Part shown: positions 41,706-50,857 of the stretch, piece by piece | How the letters are laid out: every line of letters begins with the position of its first letter | Position numbering within the stretch: the stretch's first letter is position 1 | Source: Mycobacterium kyorinense | GTDB lineage: Bacteria > Actinomycetota > Actinomycetes > Mycobacteriales > Mycobacteriaceae | Assembly: GCF_001672775.1 (NCBI RefSeq) | Contig: NZ_LZKJ01000196.1 | Coordinates: 1 to 64,000 of the forward strand | Length of the DNA: 64,000 nucleotides | Direction: 5' to 3' | Position numbers and translations under genes: made by a program | The notes under the pieces: generated by a model | Databases searched by the model: none | The model's input: only the letters and a program-made list of their open reading frames with translations | What the model was told of the DNA's origin: nothing

Positions 41706-42446
41706 GTGACTACGGCGAGGCCGGCGCGCACCGAGCGGGCCAGCACGACTCAGGAGGCGATCCTTACCGCGGCCGAGCGGTTGTTCGCCGAGCACGGGGT
41801 TTTCGCGGTGTCCAACCGTCAGGTCAGCGAGGCCGCCGGCCAAGGCAACAACGCCGCAGTCGGCTACCACTTCGGCACCAAAACCGACCTGGTGCGAGCC
41901 ATCGAGCACAGGCACCGGGTGCCCATCGAGCGGCTGCGCGACGAGATGGTTGATCAGCTGCTGCAGACCGGCGCGTGTAACGAGATGCGCGACTGGGTGG
42001 CGTGCCTGGTGCGTCCGCTCACCGAGCACCTCGCCGAACTGGGCAACCCCACCTGGTACGCGCGCTTTGCCGCGCAGGTGATGACCGACCCGGCCTACCA
42101 CAACATCATCGTCAAAGATGCGCTGACGTCCGCGTCGCTGGTGCAGGTCATCGACGGCATCAACGGTTGCCTGCCCGAGCTACCGATCGAGGTTCGGGTG
42201 GAGCGCAATCTGATGGCCCGCAACCTGCTGATGCACACCTGCGCGGATCGGGAACGGGCCATGGCCAGCGGAGCGAAGGCATCGACTCGCGGCGATCGCA
42301 AGCTCGGCGTAGCCGACGGAAGGGGGTCGCCGCTATTGACAGGCGCCTCAGTGCCCCAAACCAGTTGGCAGGCCGCCGGTTCCGGTCTTATCGACGCGAT
42401 CGTGGGTTTGTGGCTGGCCCCGGTGAGTGAAAGAAGCGACCGGTGA
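41706..42446 (+). CDS. TetR-family transcriptional regulator
   Basis: 246 residues, GTG start. The DNA-binding domain is TERASTTQEAILTAAERLFAEHGVFAVSNRQVSEAAGQGNNAAVGYHFGTKTDLVRAIEHRH (about 8-69). The ligand-binding domain is longer than average, with a Gly/Ser/Arg-rich loop near residues 190-210. It overlaps the ferredoxin gene by 4 nt, so the regulator, ferredoxin and P450 are likely one transcript. Matching palindromes flank the SDR gene upstream. Confidence 0.88.
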   Translation: MTTARPARTERASTTQEAILTAAERLFAEHGVFAVSNRQVSEAAGQGNNAAVGYHFGTKTDLVRAIEHRHRVPIERLRDEMVDQLLQTGACNEMRDWVACLVRPLTEHLAELGNPTWYARFAAQVMTDPAYHNIIVKDALTSASLVQVIDGINGCLPELPIEVRVERNLMARNLLMHTCADRERAMASGAKASTRGDRKLGVADGRGSPLLTGASVPQTSWQAAGSGLIDAIVGLWLAPVSERSDR

Positions 42447-42637
42447 AAGTGACTGTCGACCAAGACGCATGCGCCTCTTCGGGAAACTGCGTGATGCGCG
42501 CGCCCGAGATCTTCGACCAACGCGACGACGACGGTGTCGTCGTGCTGCTCAACAACCACCCATCGGCCGAGCAGGCTGACGACGCCCGCGGCGCCGCCGC
42601 GGTGTGCCCCGCCCAAGCCATCCACATCGAGGAGTAA
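42443..42637 (+). CDS. small ferredoxin of the mycobacterial P450-partner type
   Basis: 64 residues, GTG start. Cluster motif CASSGNC near the N-terminus and a later CPAQAI. In this family the CxxXxxC middle position X varies and sets cluster type and potential; here X is Ser, so a [3Fe-4S] cluster is most likely. It is encoded 3 nt before a cytochrome P450 and should pass electrons to it. No ferredoxin reductase is encoded nearby. Confidence 0.9.
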   Translation: MKVTVDQDACASSGNCVMRAPEIFDQRDDDGVVVLLNNHPSAEQADDARGAAAVCPAQAIHIEE

Positions 42638-42640
42638 GAC

Positions 42641-43882
42641 GTGCCCGACACCCTCGCCGGCGCCGCGATCGAGATCACCTCGGGAATTCCGGAATACCCG
42701 ATGGCGAGGTCGAGTGGCTGCCCGTTCGCGCCGCCTCCCGACGTGATGGCCCTTGCACAGACGAAACCGCTTTCCCGGGTGCGGATCTGGGACGGCAGCA
42801 CGCCGTGGCTGATCACCGGCTACCAGGAGGCGCGGGCACTGTTCGGCGACCCGCGGGTCAGTGTCGACGACCGACGCGACGGGTTTCCGCACTGGAACGA
42901 AGGCATGCTGGCCACAGTGCACAAGCGGCCCCGGTCGGTATTCACTTCCGATGGCGCCGAACACATCCGCTTCCGACGCATGCTGTCTCGCCCGCTGACC
43001 TCCCGCCGGGTCGAGGCCATGCGCCCGGCGATCGGGCAGATCATCGACGAGCACATCGACGCCATCCTGGCCGGCCCGCAACCCGCGGATCTTGTGACGG
43101 CGCTGGCGTTGCCGATCCCGTCGCTGGTGATCAGTGAACTGCTCGGGGTGCCCTATGAAGATCACGGCTTCTTCCAGGAGCACGCCACCATGGGCGTCTC
43201 CCGATACGCGACCGCCAAAGACACCGCCGCAGGCGCAAATGAGCTGTCCAAGTATCTGATCCGCCTGTTGGAGGCGCGGATCGCCGAGCCCACCGAAGAC
43301 ATGGTGTCCGACTTGGGGGACCGGGTGAAGTCCGGCGAGCTCAGCCTCAAGGAGGCAACTCAGCTCGGCACCGGGATGCTGATCGCCGGCCACGAAACCA
43401 CCGCGAACATGATCGGTTTGGGGATTCTCGCGCTGCTGCAAGAACCCGAGAAGCTGGCAGTGATCCGAGACACCAATGACGACACCGTGGTCGCCAACGC
43501 GGTCGAGGAACTGCTGCGTTACTTGTCGATCATTCAGAACGGACAGCGCCGGGTGGCCGCCGAGGACATCGAGATCGCCGGTGAGGTGATCCGTGCCGGC
43601 GAGGGCATCATCATCGACCTGGCTCCGGCGAACTGGGACGCCGCCGAGTTTCCCGACCCCGAGGTACTCGATCTGGATCGGCCGGCCCGTCAGCACCTGG
43701 CGTTCGGTTTCGGCCCGCACCAATGCGTGGGCCAGCAGTTGGCCCGCGTCGAGCTGCAGATGGTCTTCCACAAACTGTTTCGGCGCATGCCGACCCTGAA
43801 ACTGGCGATGCCGTTCGAGAAGATCCCGTTCAAAAACGACCGGCTCGCCTACGGCGTCTACGAGTTGCCGGTGACCTGGTGA
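42641..43882 (+). CDS. cytochrome P450
   Basis: 413 residues, GTG start. I-helix LIAGHETTANMIGLGIL, the ExxR helix EELLRYLSIIQNGQRRVA, and the haem loop FGFGPHQCVGQQLARVE with the Cys ligand (about residue 363). GHETT has the usual acid-alcohol pair. The organisation with a small ferredoxin and TetR is common for mycobacterial CYPs. The general look is of a CYP105/CYP107-like soluble bacterial enzyme, but I do not assign a family number. The substrate is unknown. Confidence 0.95.
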   Translation: MPDTLAGAAIEITSGIPEYPMARSSGCPFAPPPDVMALAQTKPLSRVRIWDGSTPWLITGYQEARALFGDPRVSVDDRRDGFPHWNEGMLATVHKRPRSVFTSDGAEHIRFRRMLSRPLTSRRVEAMRPAIGQIIDEHIDAILAGPQPADLVTALALPIPSLVISELLGVPYEDHGFFQEHATMGVSRYATAKDTAAGANELSKYLIRLLEARIAEPTEDMVSDLGDRVKSGELSLKEATQLGTGMLIAGHETTANMIGLGILALLQEPEKLAVIRDTNDDTVVANAVEELLRYLSIIQNGQRRVAAEDIEIAGEVIRAGEGIIIDLAPANWDAAEFPDPEVLDLDRPARQHLAFGFGPHQCVGQQLARVELQMVFHKLFRRMPTLKLAMPFEKIPFKNDRLAYGVYELPVTW

Positions 43883-43950
43883 TCGCCTATCCGGGCCACC
43901 CCTAGATGACTACCCGTGAAAACCAAGCCGATCCGATGGGAGGATCAACG

Positions 43951-45120
43951 ATGTCCAGCCAGTCCACCCTCTCGCTCTACCCGCCCGGCGGATACGGCGC
44001 ACCCAAGGATCGACGGGGCCACGCTGATGTCAAAAGCACCGGATTGCCCGAAGGCACCGTAGTTTTCTCTGCGGACAACCACATTTCGCTTGCCGAGGAC
44101 ATCTTCTACGAGCGTTTTCCGGATGACCTCAAAGACAAGGCGCCGCGAATCTGGTACGAGGACGGGGCCTACCAGGTCGGCCGCAAAGGGCAGTCGTTCC
44201 TGCCCGGTGACTTCAGCGCGGTGCTGATGCAGTATGACGACCTGCCAGGGGCCGGAAGCACCAACATCGAGGCGCGAATCCAAGAGTTGCGCGATGATGG
44301 CGTCGACAAAGAGCTGGCGTTCCCCAACGCGATTCTGGCGCTGTTCCACTACCCGGACAAAACGCTTCGCGAACTCGCGTTCCGCATCTACAACGAATAC
44401 ATTGCGGAGTTGCAGGAGCGATCAGGTGGCCACTTCTATGGTGCCGGACTGATCAATTGGTGGGACCCGGAAGGCGCGCGGCGGACGCTTTCGGAGTTGA
44501 AATCGCTTGGCCTCAGAACATTCCTGCTTCCGCTGAACCCGGGCAAGGACGACGAGGGCAGTATCATCGACTACGCCAGTGATGCGATGAGCCCGGTGTG
44601 GGACGAGATCGAAGAAGCCGGCCTGCCGGTCACCCACCACATCGGCGAGACACCGCCCAAAACCCCATGCGAATTCAACAGCGTGGTGGTGGGCATGATG
44701 ATCAACATCGACGGATTCCGGGAAACGTTCGCCAAGTACATCTTCTCCGGCATCCTCGACCGGCACCCGAAGCTGCGGATCGGCTGGTTCGAGGGCGGGA
44801 TCGCCTGGGTGCCATGGGCATTGCAGGACGCCGAGCATCTCGTCGCGTCCTATCAGCACATGTTCAACCGGCCTCTCGAACACGACGTCCGGTACTACTG
44901 GGACAAGCACATGAGCGCGTCGTTCATGGTGGACCCGCTGGGGCTGCAGTTGATCGACAAGATCGGCGTCGACAAGGTGATGTGGTCGAGCGACTACCCG
45001 CACAACGAAAGCACCTACGGCTATTCCGAGAAGTCACTGGCTGCAGTCGTCGAAGCGGTCGGCCCAGAGGCGGCCACGCAGATTGTGAGCGGCAACATCA
45101 CCCAATTCCTCGGACTGTAA
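43951..45120 (+). CDS. amidohydrolase 2 family (TIM-barrel metal hydrolase)
   Basis: 389 residues. I chose ATG 43951 (MSSQSTLSLYPPGG) since GGGAGG lies 7 nt upstream; an in-frame ATG at 43906 has no ribosome site. The N-terminal metal motif reads VVFSADNHISLAEDIFYERFP. GLPVTHHIGE, the beta-strand RHPKLRIGWFEGGIAW and VMWSSDYPHNESTYG with the catalytic Asp complete the barrel. The family includes decarboxylases and hydrolases. It is probably the first gene of a six-gene operon running to 51708 whose substrate is unknown. Confidence 0.87.
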   Translation: MSSQSTLSLYPPGGYGAPKDRRGHADVKSTGLPEGTVVFSADNHISLAEDIFYERFPDDLKDKAPRIWYEDGAYQVGRKGQSFLPGDFSAVLMQYDDLPGAGSTNIEARIQELRDDGVDKELAFPNAILALFHYPDKTLRELAFRIYNEYIAELQERSGGHFYGAGLINWWDPEGARRTLSELKSLGLRTFLLPLNPGKDDEGSIIDYASDAMSPVWDEIEEAGLPVTHHIGETPPKTPCEFNSVVVGMMINIDGFRETFAKYIFSGILDRHPKLRIGWFEGGIAWVPWALQDAEHLVASYQHMFNRPLEHDVRYYWDKHMSASFMVDPLGLQLIDKIGVDKVMWSSDYPHNESTYGYSEKSLAAVVEAVGPEAATQIVSGNITQFLGL

Positions 45121-45129
45121 GGCAGTTTG

Positions 45130-46365
45130 GTGACTACGTTCATGCAGGCACCGTCGTCTGCGATTGAGATCCCCGACATCCCGGACCTTGACCGGATGCG
45201 CTCGGAGACCGGTGCGCGGCTACGTTCGGCGATGGCGGACCGCGGAGTCGACGCGTTGATTCTGCTGGGTAACAACAACGTCGTCTACGCTACCGGAGCG
45301 AGCTGGCCACTGGGCGATGCCGGGTTGTCCTATGTCGAACGTCCGGTGGCGGTGGTGAGTGCCGACGATCCCTGGCCACATTTGTTCCTGCCGTTCCGTG
45401 AAGGCACGGCATCGGAATCGGGACTGCCCGCCGACCATCTGCACGGACCGGTCTACCTGGAGTTCGACGAGGGCGTGGAGAACTTCGCACGGGTAGTCGC
45501 CGAGTTGGTTCCCGCCGAAGCCGTCGTCGCGGTCGACGAGTTCACCGGAGCGATGCGGCGAGCCCAGCACCAGCTGTTCCGGGCCGGCCGGCCTGTTGAT
45601 GCCGCCCAGATAATTGGCGCCGCCAAGCTCATCAAGACTCCCGACGAGCTGGCCTGTATCCGCACCGCGTGCCGGATCACTGACCAGGCCATGGTCGGCG
45701 TGCAAGCAGCACTTGCCCCCGGGATTCGCCAGATCGATTTGTCGGCCGGGTTTTTGCGTCGCGCGTTCGAGTTGGGCGCAATGGCCAGCATGCTCGAACC
45801 GATCTGGCAGGTGATGCCGAAGAACAAGGCCGACGGCGTGTGGACCACCCACGGCGATCTGGCATTGCCGCTGCTGACGACCGAGCGCGAACTGGTTGCC
45901 GGCGACGTGTTGTGGACCGACGTCAGCATCACCTACGCCGGCTACTGCTCGGATTTCGGCCGAACCTGGGTGGTGGGCCAGGATCCCACACCGCGGCAGC
46001 AGGCACAGTTCGACCGGTGGCGGGAGATCATGACCGCGGTGCTGGGCGCCACGCGTGCGGGCGCCACCGCCGCAGAGTTGGGCAGGGCCGCGACGAAAGC
46101 CAACGGCGGTGCCCGCCCGTGGCTGCCGCATTTCTATCTGGGTCACGGTATTGGCGTGAACGCTGCCGAAACACCAATGATCGGAACGGATCTCGGCGAC
46201 GAGTTTGACGAGAACTTTGTTTTCGAACCCGGGATGGTGCTGGTCTTGGAGCCGGTGGTGTGGGCGGACGGCACCGGCGGCTATCGCAGCGAAGAGATCA
46301 TCGTCATCACCGAGGAAGGCTGGATCCCGTTGACCGACTACCCCTATGACCCTTATGGCTACTGA
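45130..46365 (+). CDS. M24-family metallopeptidase (Xaa-Pro aminopeptidase/creatinase fold), metal site intact
   Basis: 411 residues from GTG 45130 (a TTG lies directly before it). The N-terminal creatinase domain reads ALILLGNNNVVYATGASWP. The C-terminal pita-bread domain has the five metal ligands: two Asp in LWTDVSITYAGYCSDFGRTW, His in FYLGHGIGVNAAETP, Glu in LVLEPVVW and Glu in YRSEEIIVIT. It may cleave Xaa-Pro-like amides or another C-N bond. Its 3' end overlaps the next, related gene by 20 nt. Confidence 0.88.
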   Translation: MTTFMQAPSSAIEIPDIPDLDRMRSETGARLRSAMADRGVDALILLGNNNVVYATGASWPLGDAGLSYVERPVAVVSADDPWPHLFLPFREGTASESGLPADHLHGPVYLEFDEGVENFARVVAELVPAEAVVAVDEFTGAMRRAQHQLFRAGRPVDAAQIIGAAKLIKTPDELACIRTACRITDQAMVGVQAALAPGIRQIDLSAGFLRRAFELGAMASMLEPIWQVMPKNKADGVWTTHGDLALPLLTTERELVAGDVLWTDVSITYAGYCSDFGRTWVVGQDPTPRQQAQFDRWREIMTAVLGATRAGATAAELGRAATKANGGARPWLPHFYLGHGIGVNAAETPMIGTDLGDEFDENFVFEPGMVLVLEPVVWADGTGGYRSEEIIVITEEGWIPLTDYPYDPYGY

Positions 46366-47485
46366 AGTTCTGCCCGACGATCGCGCGCTGCGCTCCGGGC
46401 GCCGCGAGCGCGCACTGGCCCAAATGGCGGCCCACGACCTCGACATCCTGGTCCTCGGTCGGCAGGCCAACGTGCGCTACGTGTCTGGTGCGCCGCAGCT
46501 ATGGGTGGCGGGCACCCGGCCGTTCGGTCCGACCTGTGTCGTCGTAGCGGAAACCGGGGCCATCCACCTGCTCAGCACCTGGGACGAGGGCGTTCCCGAG
46601 GACATCCCGCATGAGAACCTCTACGGTATCGCCTGGAACCCGATGAACACCATCTCGGTGCTGCAAGGCATCGAGGGCGCGGTCACCGCGAAACGTGTTG
46701 GCACCGACGCGCTTTCCCCCGGTTTTGCGCAGCTGCTGCCGGTAGCTTTTCCCAACGCCGAGCTGGTCGACGGGGAGCTGGCGATGCGAGCCGCCCGGCG
46801 TATCAAAACAACCGAAGAGGTGGCGGCGCTGCGGGAGTCCATCCGGGTGGCTGAGAACGGGCTGGCCGCAGCGGTTGCCGAATTGCGGCCCGGGATCAGC
46901 GAGAAGACCCTGGCCGGCGTCCTGCTGGAGGCCATGGCTGCGGGCGGGGTGAGCACGCCGGCCACCCAGGATGTGGCATGGGTGACTTCGCGCGATCACC
47001 CGTGGCGGCGGGGCAGCGACGATGGACGGGTCGCGGCCGGTGACCTGGTGGCGCTGTCGGCGGGCGTGCTGGCCGGCGGTTATGCCGGCGAAGTCGGCCG
47101 CAGCTGGCCGGTCGGGGAACTCGACGGGGCTGCCGATCTCTACCGGCGCTGGGAGTTGCTGTGGGACAGGCTTTATGAGGCCTGTCAGCCCGCCGCCCCG
47201 GCTGCTGAACTGCTGACCGCCTACCACGCTGCGGGTGAGCCGCTGCCGCCGATGCCGGTGGCACGCGGGTTGGGACTGGGTTTTGACCCGCCGGTGGTGT
47301 CGGCGCATCTGCCGGCCACTGCCGCCGAGGAACAGTTGGAGCCGGGCATGGTGCTCGCAGTCACCGGTTACGTCTGGCAGCGGGGCGTCGGCGCGGTGTT
47401 CGGTCGAGAGGCGGTGCTGATCACCGCGGACGGGCCCGAGTTGCTGACCACAAGTCCGTCGTGGCAAGGCGTCGTCCATGCCTGA
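46346..47485 (+). CDS. M24-fold protein with degenerate metal site
   Basis: 379 residues starting at ATG 46346 inside the end of the previous gene. It shares the creatinase N-terminal pattern (DILVLGRQANVRYVSGAPQLWVAG) and C-terminal fold. Of the five metal ligands, four are replaced: Asp to Ser and Asp to Glu in DLVALSAGVLAGGYAGEVGRSW, His to Leu in ARGLGLGFDPP, Glu to Thr in LAVTGYVW; the last Glu (FGREAVLIT) remains. It may be a metal-free enzyme, as creatinase is, or a non-catalytic partner of the intact paralogue before it. Confidence 0.8.
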   Translation: MTLMATEVLPDDRALRSGRRERALAQMAAHDLDILVLGRQANVRYVSGAPQLWVAGTRPFGPTCVVVAETGAIHLLSTWDEGVPEDIPHENLYGIAWNPMNTISVLQGIEGAVTAKRVGTDALSPGFAQLLPVAFPNAELVDGELAMRAARRIKTTEEVAALRESIRVAENGLAAAVAELRPGISEKTLAGVLLEAMAAGGVSTPATQDVAWVTSRDHPWRRGSDDGRVAAGDLVALSAGVLAGGYAGEVGRSWPVGELDGAADLYRRWELLWDRLYEACQPAAPAAELLTAYHAAGEPLPPMPVARGLGLGFDPPVVSAHLPATAAEEQLEPGMVLAVTGYVWQRGVGAVFGREAVLITADGPELLTTSPSWQGVVHA

Positions 47486-48428
47486 CAAACCCCCGCCGCC
47501 TGAGGAGCTCATCCTCTACGCGAAGGACCCGCAGACCAAGATCGCGACGATCACGTTCAACCGGCCCGAGTTTCTCAACGCGCCCACCACCGCGGCACGG
47601 CTTCGCTACGCCGATCTGCTGCGCGGCGCCACCGTCGACGACGACGTCAAGGTGGTCGTGATCCGAGGCGTCGGCGACGACCTCGGCAGCGGCGCCGATC
47701 TTCCCGAGTTCATGGAAGGCCGGGATTCACCGGAGGCCCGGCTGGCCGAACTGAGGCTGGACGACGACGGCATTCAGTATCCGCCCAAAGGATCGTTTCG
47801 TCACGGCGCGACGATCAGCCAGTGGTACGCCAACGCGCAGGCCGGCAATCGCGCGCTGCAGGAGTTCAAGAAGATCAGCATCGTCGAAGCCAAGGGATAT
47901 TGCTATGGCTGGCACTTCTACCAGGCCGCCGACGCTGACCTGGTGATCGCTTCCGACGATGCGCTGTTCGGCCACCCGTCGTTCCGCTACTACGGCTGGG
48001 GCCCGCGAATGTGGACCTGGGTGCAGACCATGGGCCTGCGGACTTTTCAGGAAATGGTCTTCACCGGAAGGCCTTTCACCGCCGATGAGATGTTCCATTG
48101 CAACTTCTTGAACAAGGTCGTGCCGCGGGATCAACTGGAGGCCGAGGTCGACAAGTACGCGCTGGCGTGCGCACGTAACCGCCCCACCGACACCATCTTC
48201 ATGCAGAAGGTCTTCTTCGAGGTGGTCAAGCAGTACCAGGGCGAATATCTCGGCAGTCTGCTGACCGGTTTGTTCGAATCGACGGGCGGCAGTGCGGCTC
48301 CCGATGGCGACAATCTGATGCTCGACGACGCCATCGGCAGCGGACTGAGCGACGCGGTCAAGGACAACGACAGCAAGTTTCCGCCTGAGTTCCGGTTGAG
48401 CAAGTCCACTCGCGAGAAAAACCGGTAA
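47478..48428 (+). CDS. enoyl-CoA hydratase/isomerase (crotonase) family protein, long form
   Basis: 316 residues, ATG 47478, overlapping the M24-like gene by 8 nt. Crotonase features: ITFNRPEFLNAPTTAARLRYADLLRGA, IRGVGDDLGSGADLPEF (oxyanion region), VEAKGYCYGWHFYQAADADLVIASDDALFGHPSFRYYGWGPR. A ~30-residue insertion (RLDDDGIQYPPKGSFRHG) and a charged C-terminal tail make it longer than the 255-residue norm. Such proteins may hydrate, isomerise or hydrolyse a CoA ester; the CoA-transferase that follows 2 nt later fits a CoA pathway. Confidence 0.83.
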   Translation: MPDKPPPPEELILYAKDPQTKIATITFNRPEFLNAPTTAARLRYADLLRGATVDDDVKVVVIRGVGDDLGSGADLPEFMEGRDSPEARLAELRLDDDGIQYPPKGSFRHGATISQWYANAQAGNRALQEFKKISIVEAKGYCYGWHFYQAADADLVIASDDALFGHPSFRYYGWGPRMWTWVQTMGLRTFQEMVFTGRPFTADEMFHCNFLNKVVPRDQLEAEVDKYALACARNRPTDTIFMQKVFFEVVKQYQGEYLGSLLTGLFESTGGSAAPDGDNLMLDDAIGSGLSDAVKDNDSKFPPEFRLSKSTREKNR

Positions 48429-48430
48429 CC

Positions 48431-50857
48431 GTGGAGCCGCTGCACGGCCCGTTGGACGGCTACACCGTCGTCGACCTCTCCACCGGCATCGCCGGCGCCT
48501 ACTGCACCAAACTCCTGGCCGACGGCGGTGCCCGGGTGATCAAAGTCGAGCCGCCGAAAGGGGATCCGCTTCGGCGGTGGTCTGCGTCTGGTTCGGCCAT
48601 CGAATCCGGCAGCGACGGAGCGCTGTTCAGCTTTTTGTCCTGCTCCAAGCACAGCGTGGTCGCCGATCCCGAAAGCGATGTCGCGTTCGTCAACGATCTG
48701 CTGGAGTCTGCCGACGCGGTGGTGTGGTCGCGCGGCTCGGCGGTTGCCGAGCACCAGTCGTTGGCCCCTGCCGAAATCCACCGCGTTCACCCGCATCTGA
48801 TCGTCACCGCGATCACGCCGTTCGGTTTGACAGGGCCGTGGCGGGACCGGCCGGCGACTGAATTCACCCTGCAGGCCTGGTCGGGTGGCATCGTCGGACT
48901 CGGTCGCGGATCGGCAGATCGAGCACCGGTATTCGTGGGCGGCCAGGTCGGAGAATACGTGGCCGGGGCGTTTGCCAGTGCGATCACCCTGGCATCGCGA
49001 CTGCGTCAAATCGACAGCGGCGCCGGTGAACTCGTCGATCTGTCGATGCTGGAAACCCAAATCCTGGGACTCACGTATTACCCGGTGAGCTATTTCGAGA
49101 TGCTTGGCCGGCCATGGCGCGACGCTCGCCGGCTCACCGTCCCGGGGATCGCGCGGGCCACGGACGGCCTCATCGACGTCGGCTGCGGAACGGCCCAGCA
49201 GTGGTTCGATCTGTGCGCGATGACCGGTCACCAGGACTGGATCGACGAGGAATCGCCGCTGACGATCACCGAGCAGGCCAACGCGAAGGCCGACGACATC
49301 TATGCCTGGTTCGAGGAGCACACGGTCGCGGAGATTCGCGACCTCGCCACCGCCTTCCGCGTTCCCAACGCCCCAGTGGCCAACGGCGCCAACATCACCG
49401 GATTGGACCATTTCCAGCAGCGCCGGTCGTTCGTCACCAATCCTCGCGACGGCTTCTGCCAGCCCGGCCCTCCCTACCGCATGCAGCCCTCGTTGCTGCC
49501 GGCACCACGACCCGCCCCGCGACTCGGCGAACATACCGACCGCTACCGGCAGGCCCGGCCACCCGCCCGACCGGCCGCGCGCAGCGCCGCGGACCGGTTG
49601 CCGTTCAACGGCTTGCGCGTGTTGGACATGACGACGTTCTGGGCGGGCCCCTGCTGCACGCACTTTCTCGCGTTGTTCGGCGCCGAGGTCATCCATGTGG
49701 AGTCCACCGGCCGGCCGGACGGCACCCGCCTGATCGCCGGGGTGCCGGTCACCGAAGACCAATGGTGGGAGCGCTCACCGATCTTTTCCGGTCTCAACAC
49801 CAACAAGAAGGGCTTGACGCTCGATCTGCAGTCGGCCGCCGGACGGGATCTGCTGCGCCGATTCATTGCGAGATCTGACGTGATCGTCGAGAACTTCACG
49901 CCCCGGGTGCTCGAACAAATCGGCGTGGATTTCGCTGCCGTGCAGGCGATACAGCCTGATGCGATCCTGCTGAGGATGCCCGGCTTCGGGCTCGACGGTC
50001 CTTGGCGCGACAATCCGGCCTTCGCCTACGTGATCGAGGCGGCGTCCGGGTTGAGTTGGCTCACCGGCTATCCCGACCGCAATCCGTATGACCCGTATTC
50101 GGTGGGTGACCCCAACGCCGGAGTGCATGCGGTCAACGCGCTCCTGCTCGCGCTGGAACACCGACGCCGAACCGGCCAGGGAGTGCTGGTGGAAGCCGCC
50201 ATGGTCGATGCCGCGATCAACGTCGCCGCCGAACAGGTCGTCGAATACAGCGCCTACGGGGCTCTGCTGGAACGAGCCGGTAACCGCGGGCCTACGGCGG
50301 CGCCGCAAAACCTCTACCGCACCGCCGATGTCGACGAATTCGGCCGCCTCGACAGCTGGGTCGCGGTCGCGGTGGCAACCGACGAACAGTGGACGGGCCT
50401 GCGTGACGCGCTGGGCCGGCCGGCGTGGGCGATGGATCCGGCATTGACGGATGCCGCCGGGCGGCGGCAACGCCATGACCTGATCGACGAGCAGCTCAGT
50501 TCCTGGTGTCAGCAGCGCAGCGGCGAGGAGATCGTGAATTGCCTGTGGGAGGCCGGCGTCCCGGTGGCGAAGGTCATGCAGCCACACCGGCAAACCGAGT
50601 TGCCGCAGCTGGCATTTCGCGGCTTCTTCGAAAGCGTCGGTCACCCGGTCAACGAGTCGGTCCCACACAGCACCGTGCCGGCGCGCTTCTCCCGTGGACC
50701 GCAGCGCTTCCATCAGCGACCCGCGCCGCTGCTCGGGCAGCATAATCACGAACTCCTCGGCGAACTCGGGCTCACCGAGTCCGAGATCGCCGAGCTGGAG
50801 GCCGACGGCGTAATCGGCTGGGCCCCGGGTGTCGCGAGAAAGGCCAAAGCCCAATGA
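48431..50857 (+). CDS. double CaiB/BaiF CoA-transferase fusion
   Basis: 808 residues, GTG start, two complete class III CoA-transferase domains. Domain 1 (about 1-370) begins LDGYTVVDLSTGIAGAYCTKLLADGGARVIKVEPP. Domain 2 (about 390-790) begins FNGLRVLDMTTFWAGPCCTHFLALFGAEVIHVES. The catalytic Asp is present in domain 2 (SVGDPNAGVHAVNALLLALE), but domain 1 has Glu in its place (GGQVGEYVAGAFASAITL). Class III enzymes work as interlocked dimers, so the fusion may be a built-in dimer with one canonical site. It overlaps the F420 gene that follows by 4 nt. Confidence 0.9.
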   Translation: MEPLHGPLDGYTVVDLSTGIAGAYCTKLLADGGARVIKVEPPKGDPLRRWSASGSAIESGSDGALFSFLSCSKHSVVADPESDVAFVNDLLESADAVVWSRGSAVAEHQSLAPAEIHRVHPHLIVTAITPFGLTGPWRDRPATEFTLQAWSGGIVGLGRGSADRAPVFVGGQVGEYVAGAFASAITLASRLRQIDSGAGELVDLSMLETQILGLTYYPVSYFEMLGRPWRDARRLTVPGIARATDGLIDVGCGTAQQWFDLCAMTGHQDWIDEESPLTITEQANAKADDIYAWFEEHTVAEIRDLATAFRVPNAPVANGANITGLDHFQQRRSFVTNPRDGFCQPGPPYRMQPSLLPAPRPAPRLGEHTDRYRQARPPARPAARSAADRLPFNGLRVLDMTTFWAGPCCTHFLALFGAEVIHVESTGRPDGTRLIAGVPVTEDQWWERSPIFSGLNTNKKGLTLDLQSAAGRDLLRRFIARSDVIVENFTPRVLEQIGVDFAAVQAIQPDAILLRMPGFGLDGPWRDNPAFAYVIEAASGLSWLTGYPDRNPYDPYSVGDPNAGVHAVNALLLALEHRRRTGQGVLVEAAMVDAAINVAAEQVVEYSAYGALLERAGNRGPTAAPQNLYRTADVDEFGRLDSWVAVAVATDEQWTGLRDALGRPAWAMDPALTDAAGRRQRHDLIDEQLSSWCQQRSGEEIVNCLWEAGVPVAKVMQPHRQTELPQLAFRGFFESVGHPVNESVPHSTVPARFSRGPQRFHQRPAPLLGQHNHELLGELGLTESEIAELEADGVIGWAPGVARKAKAQ

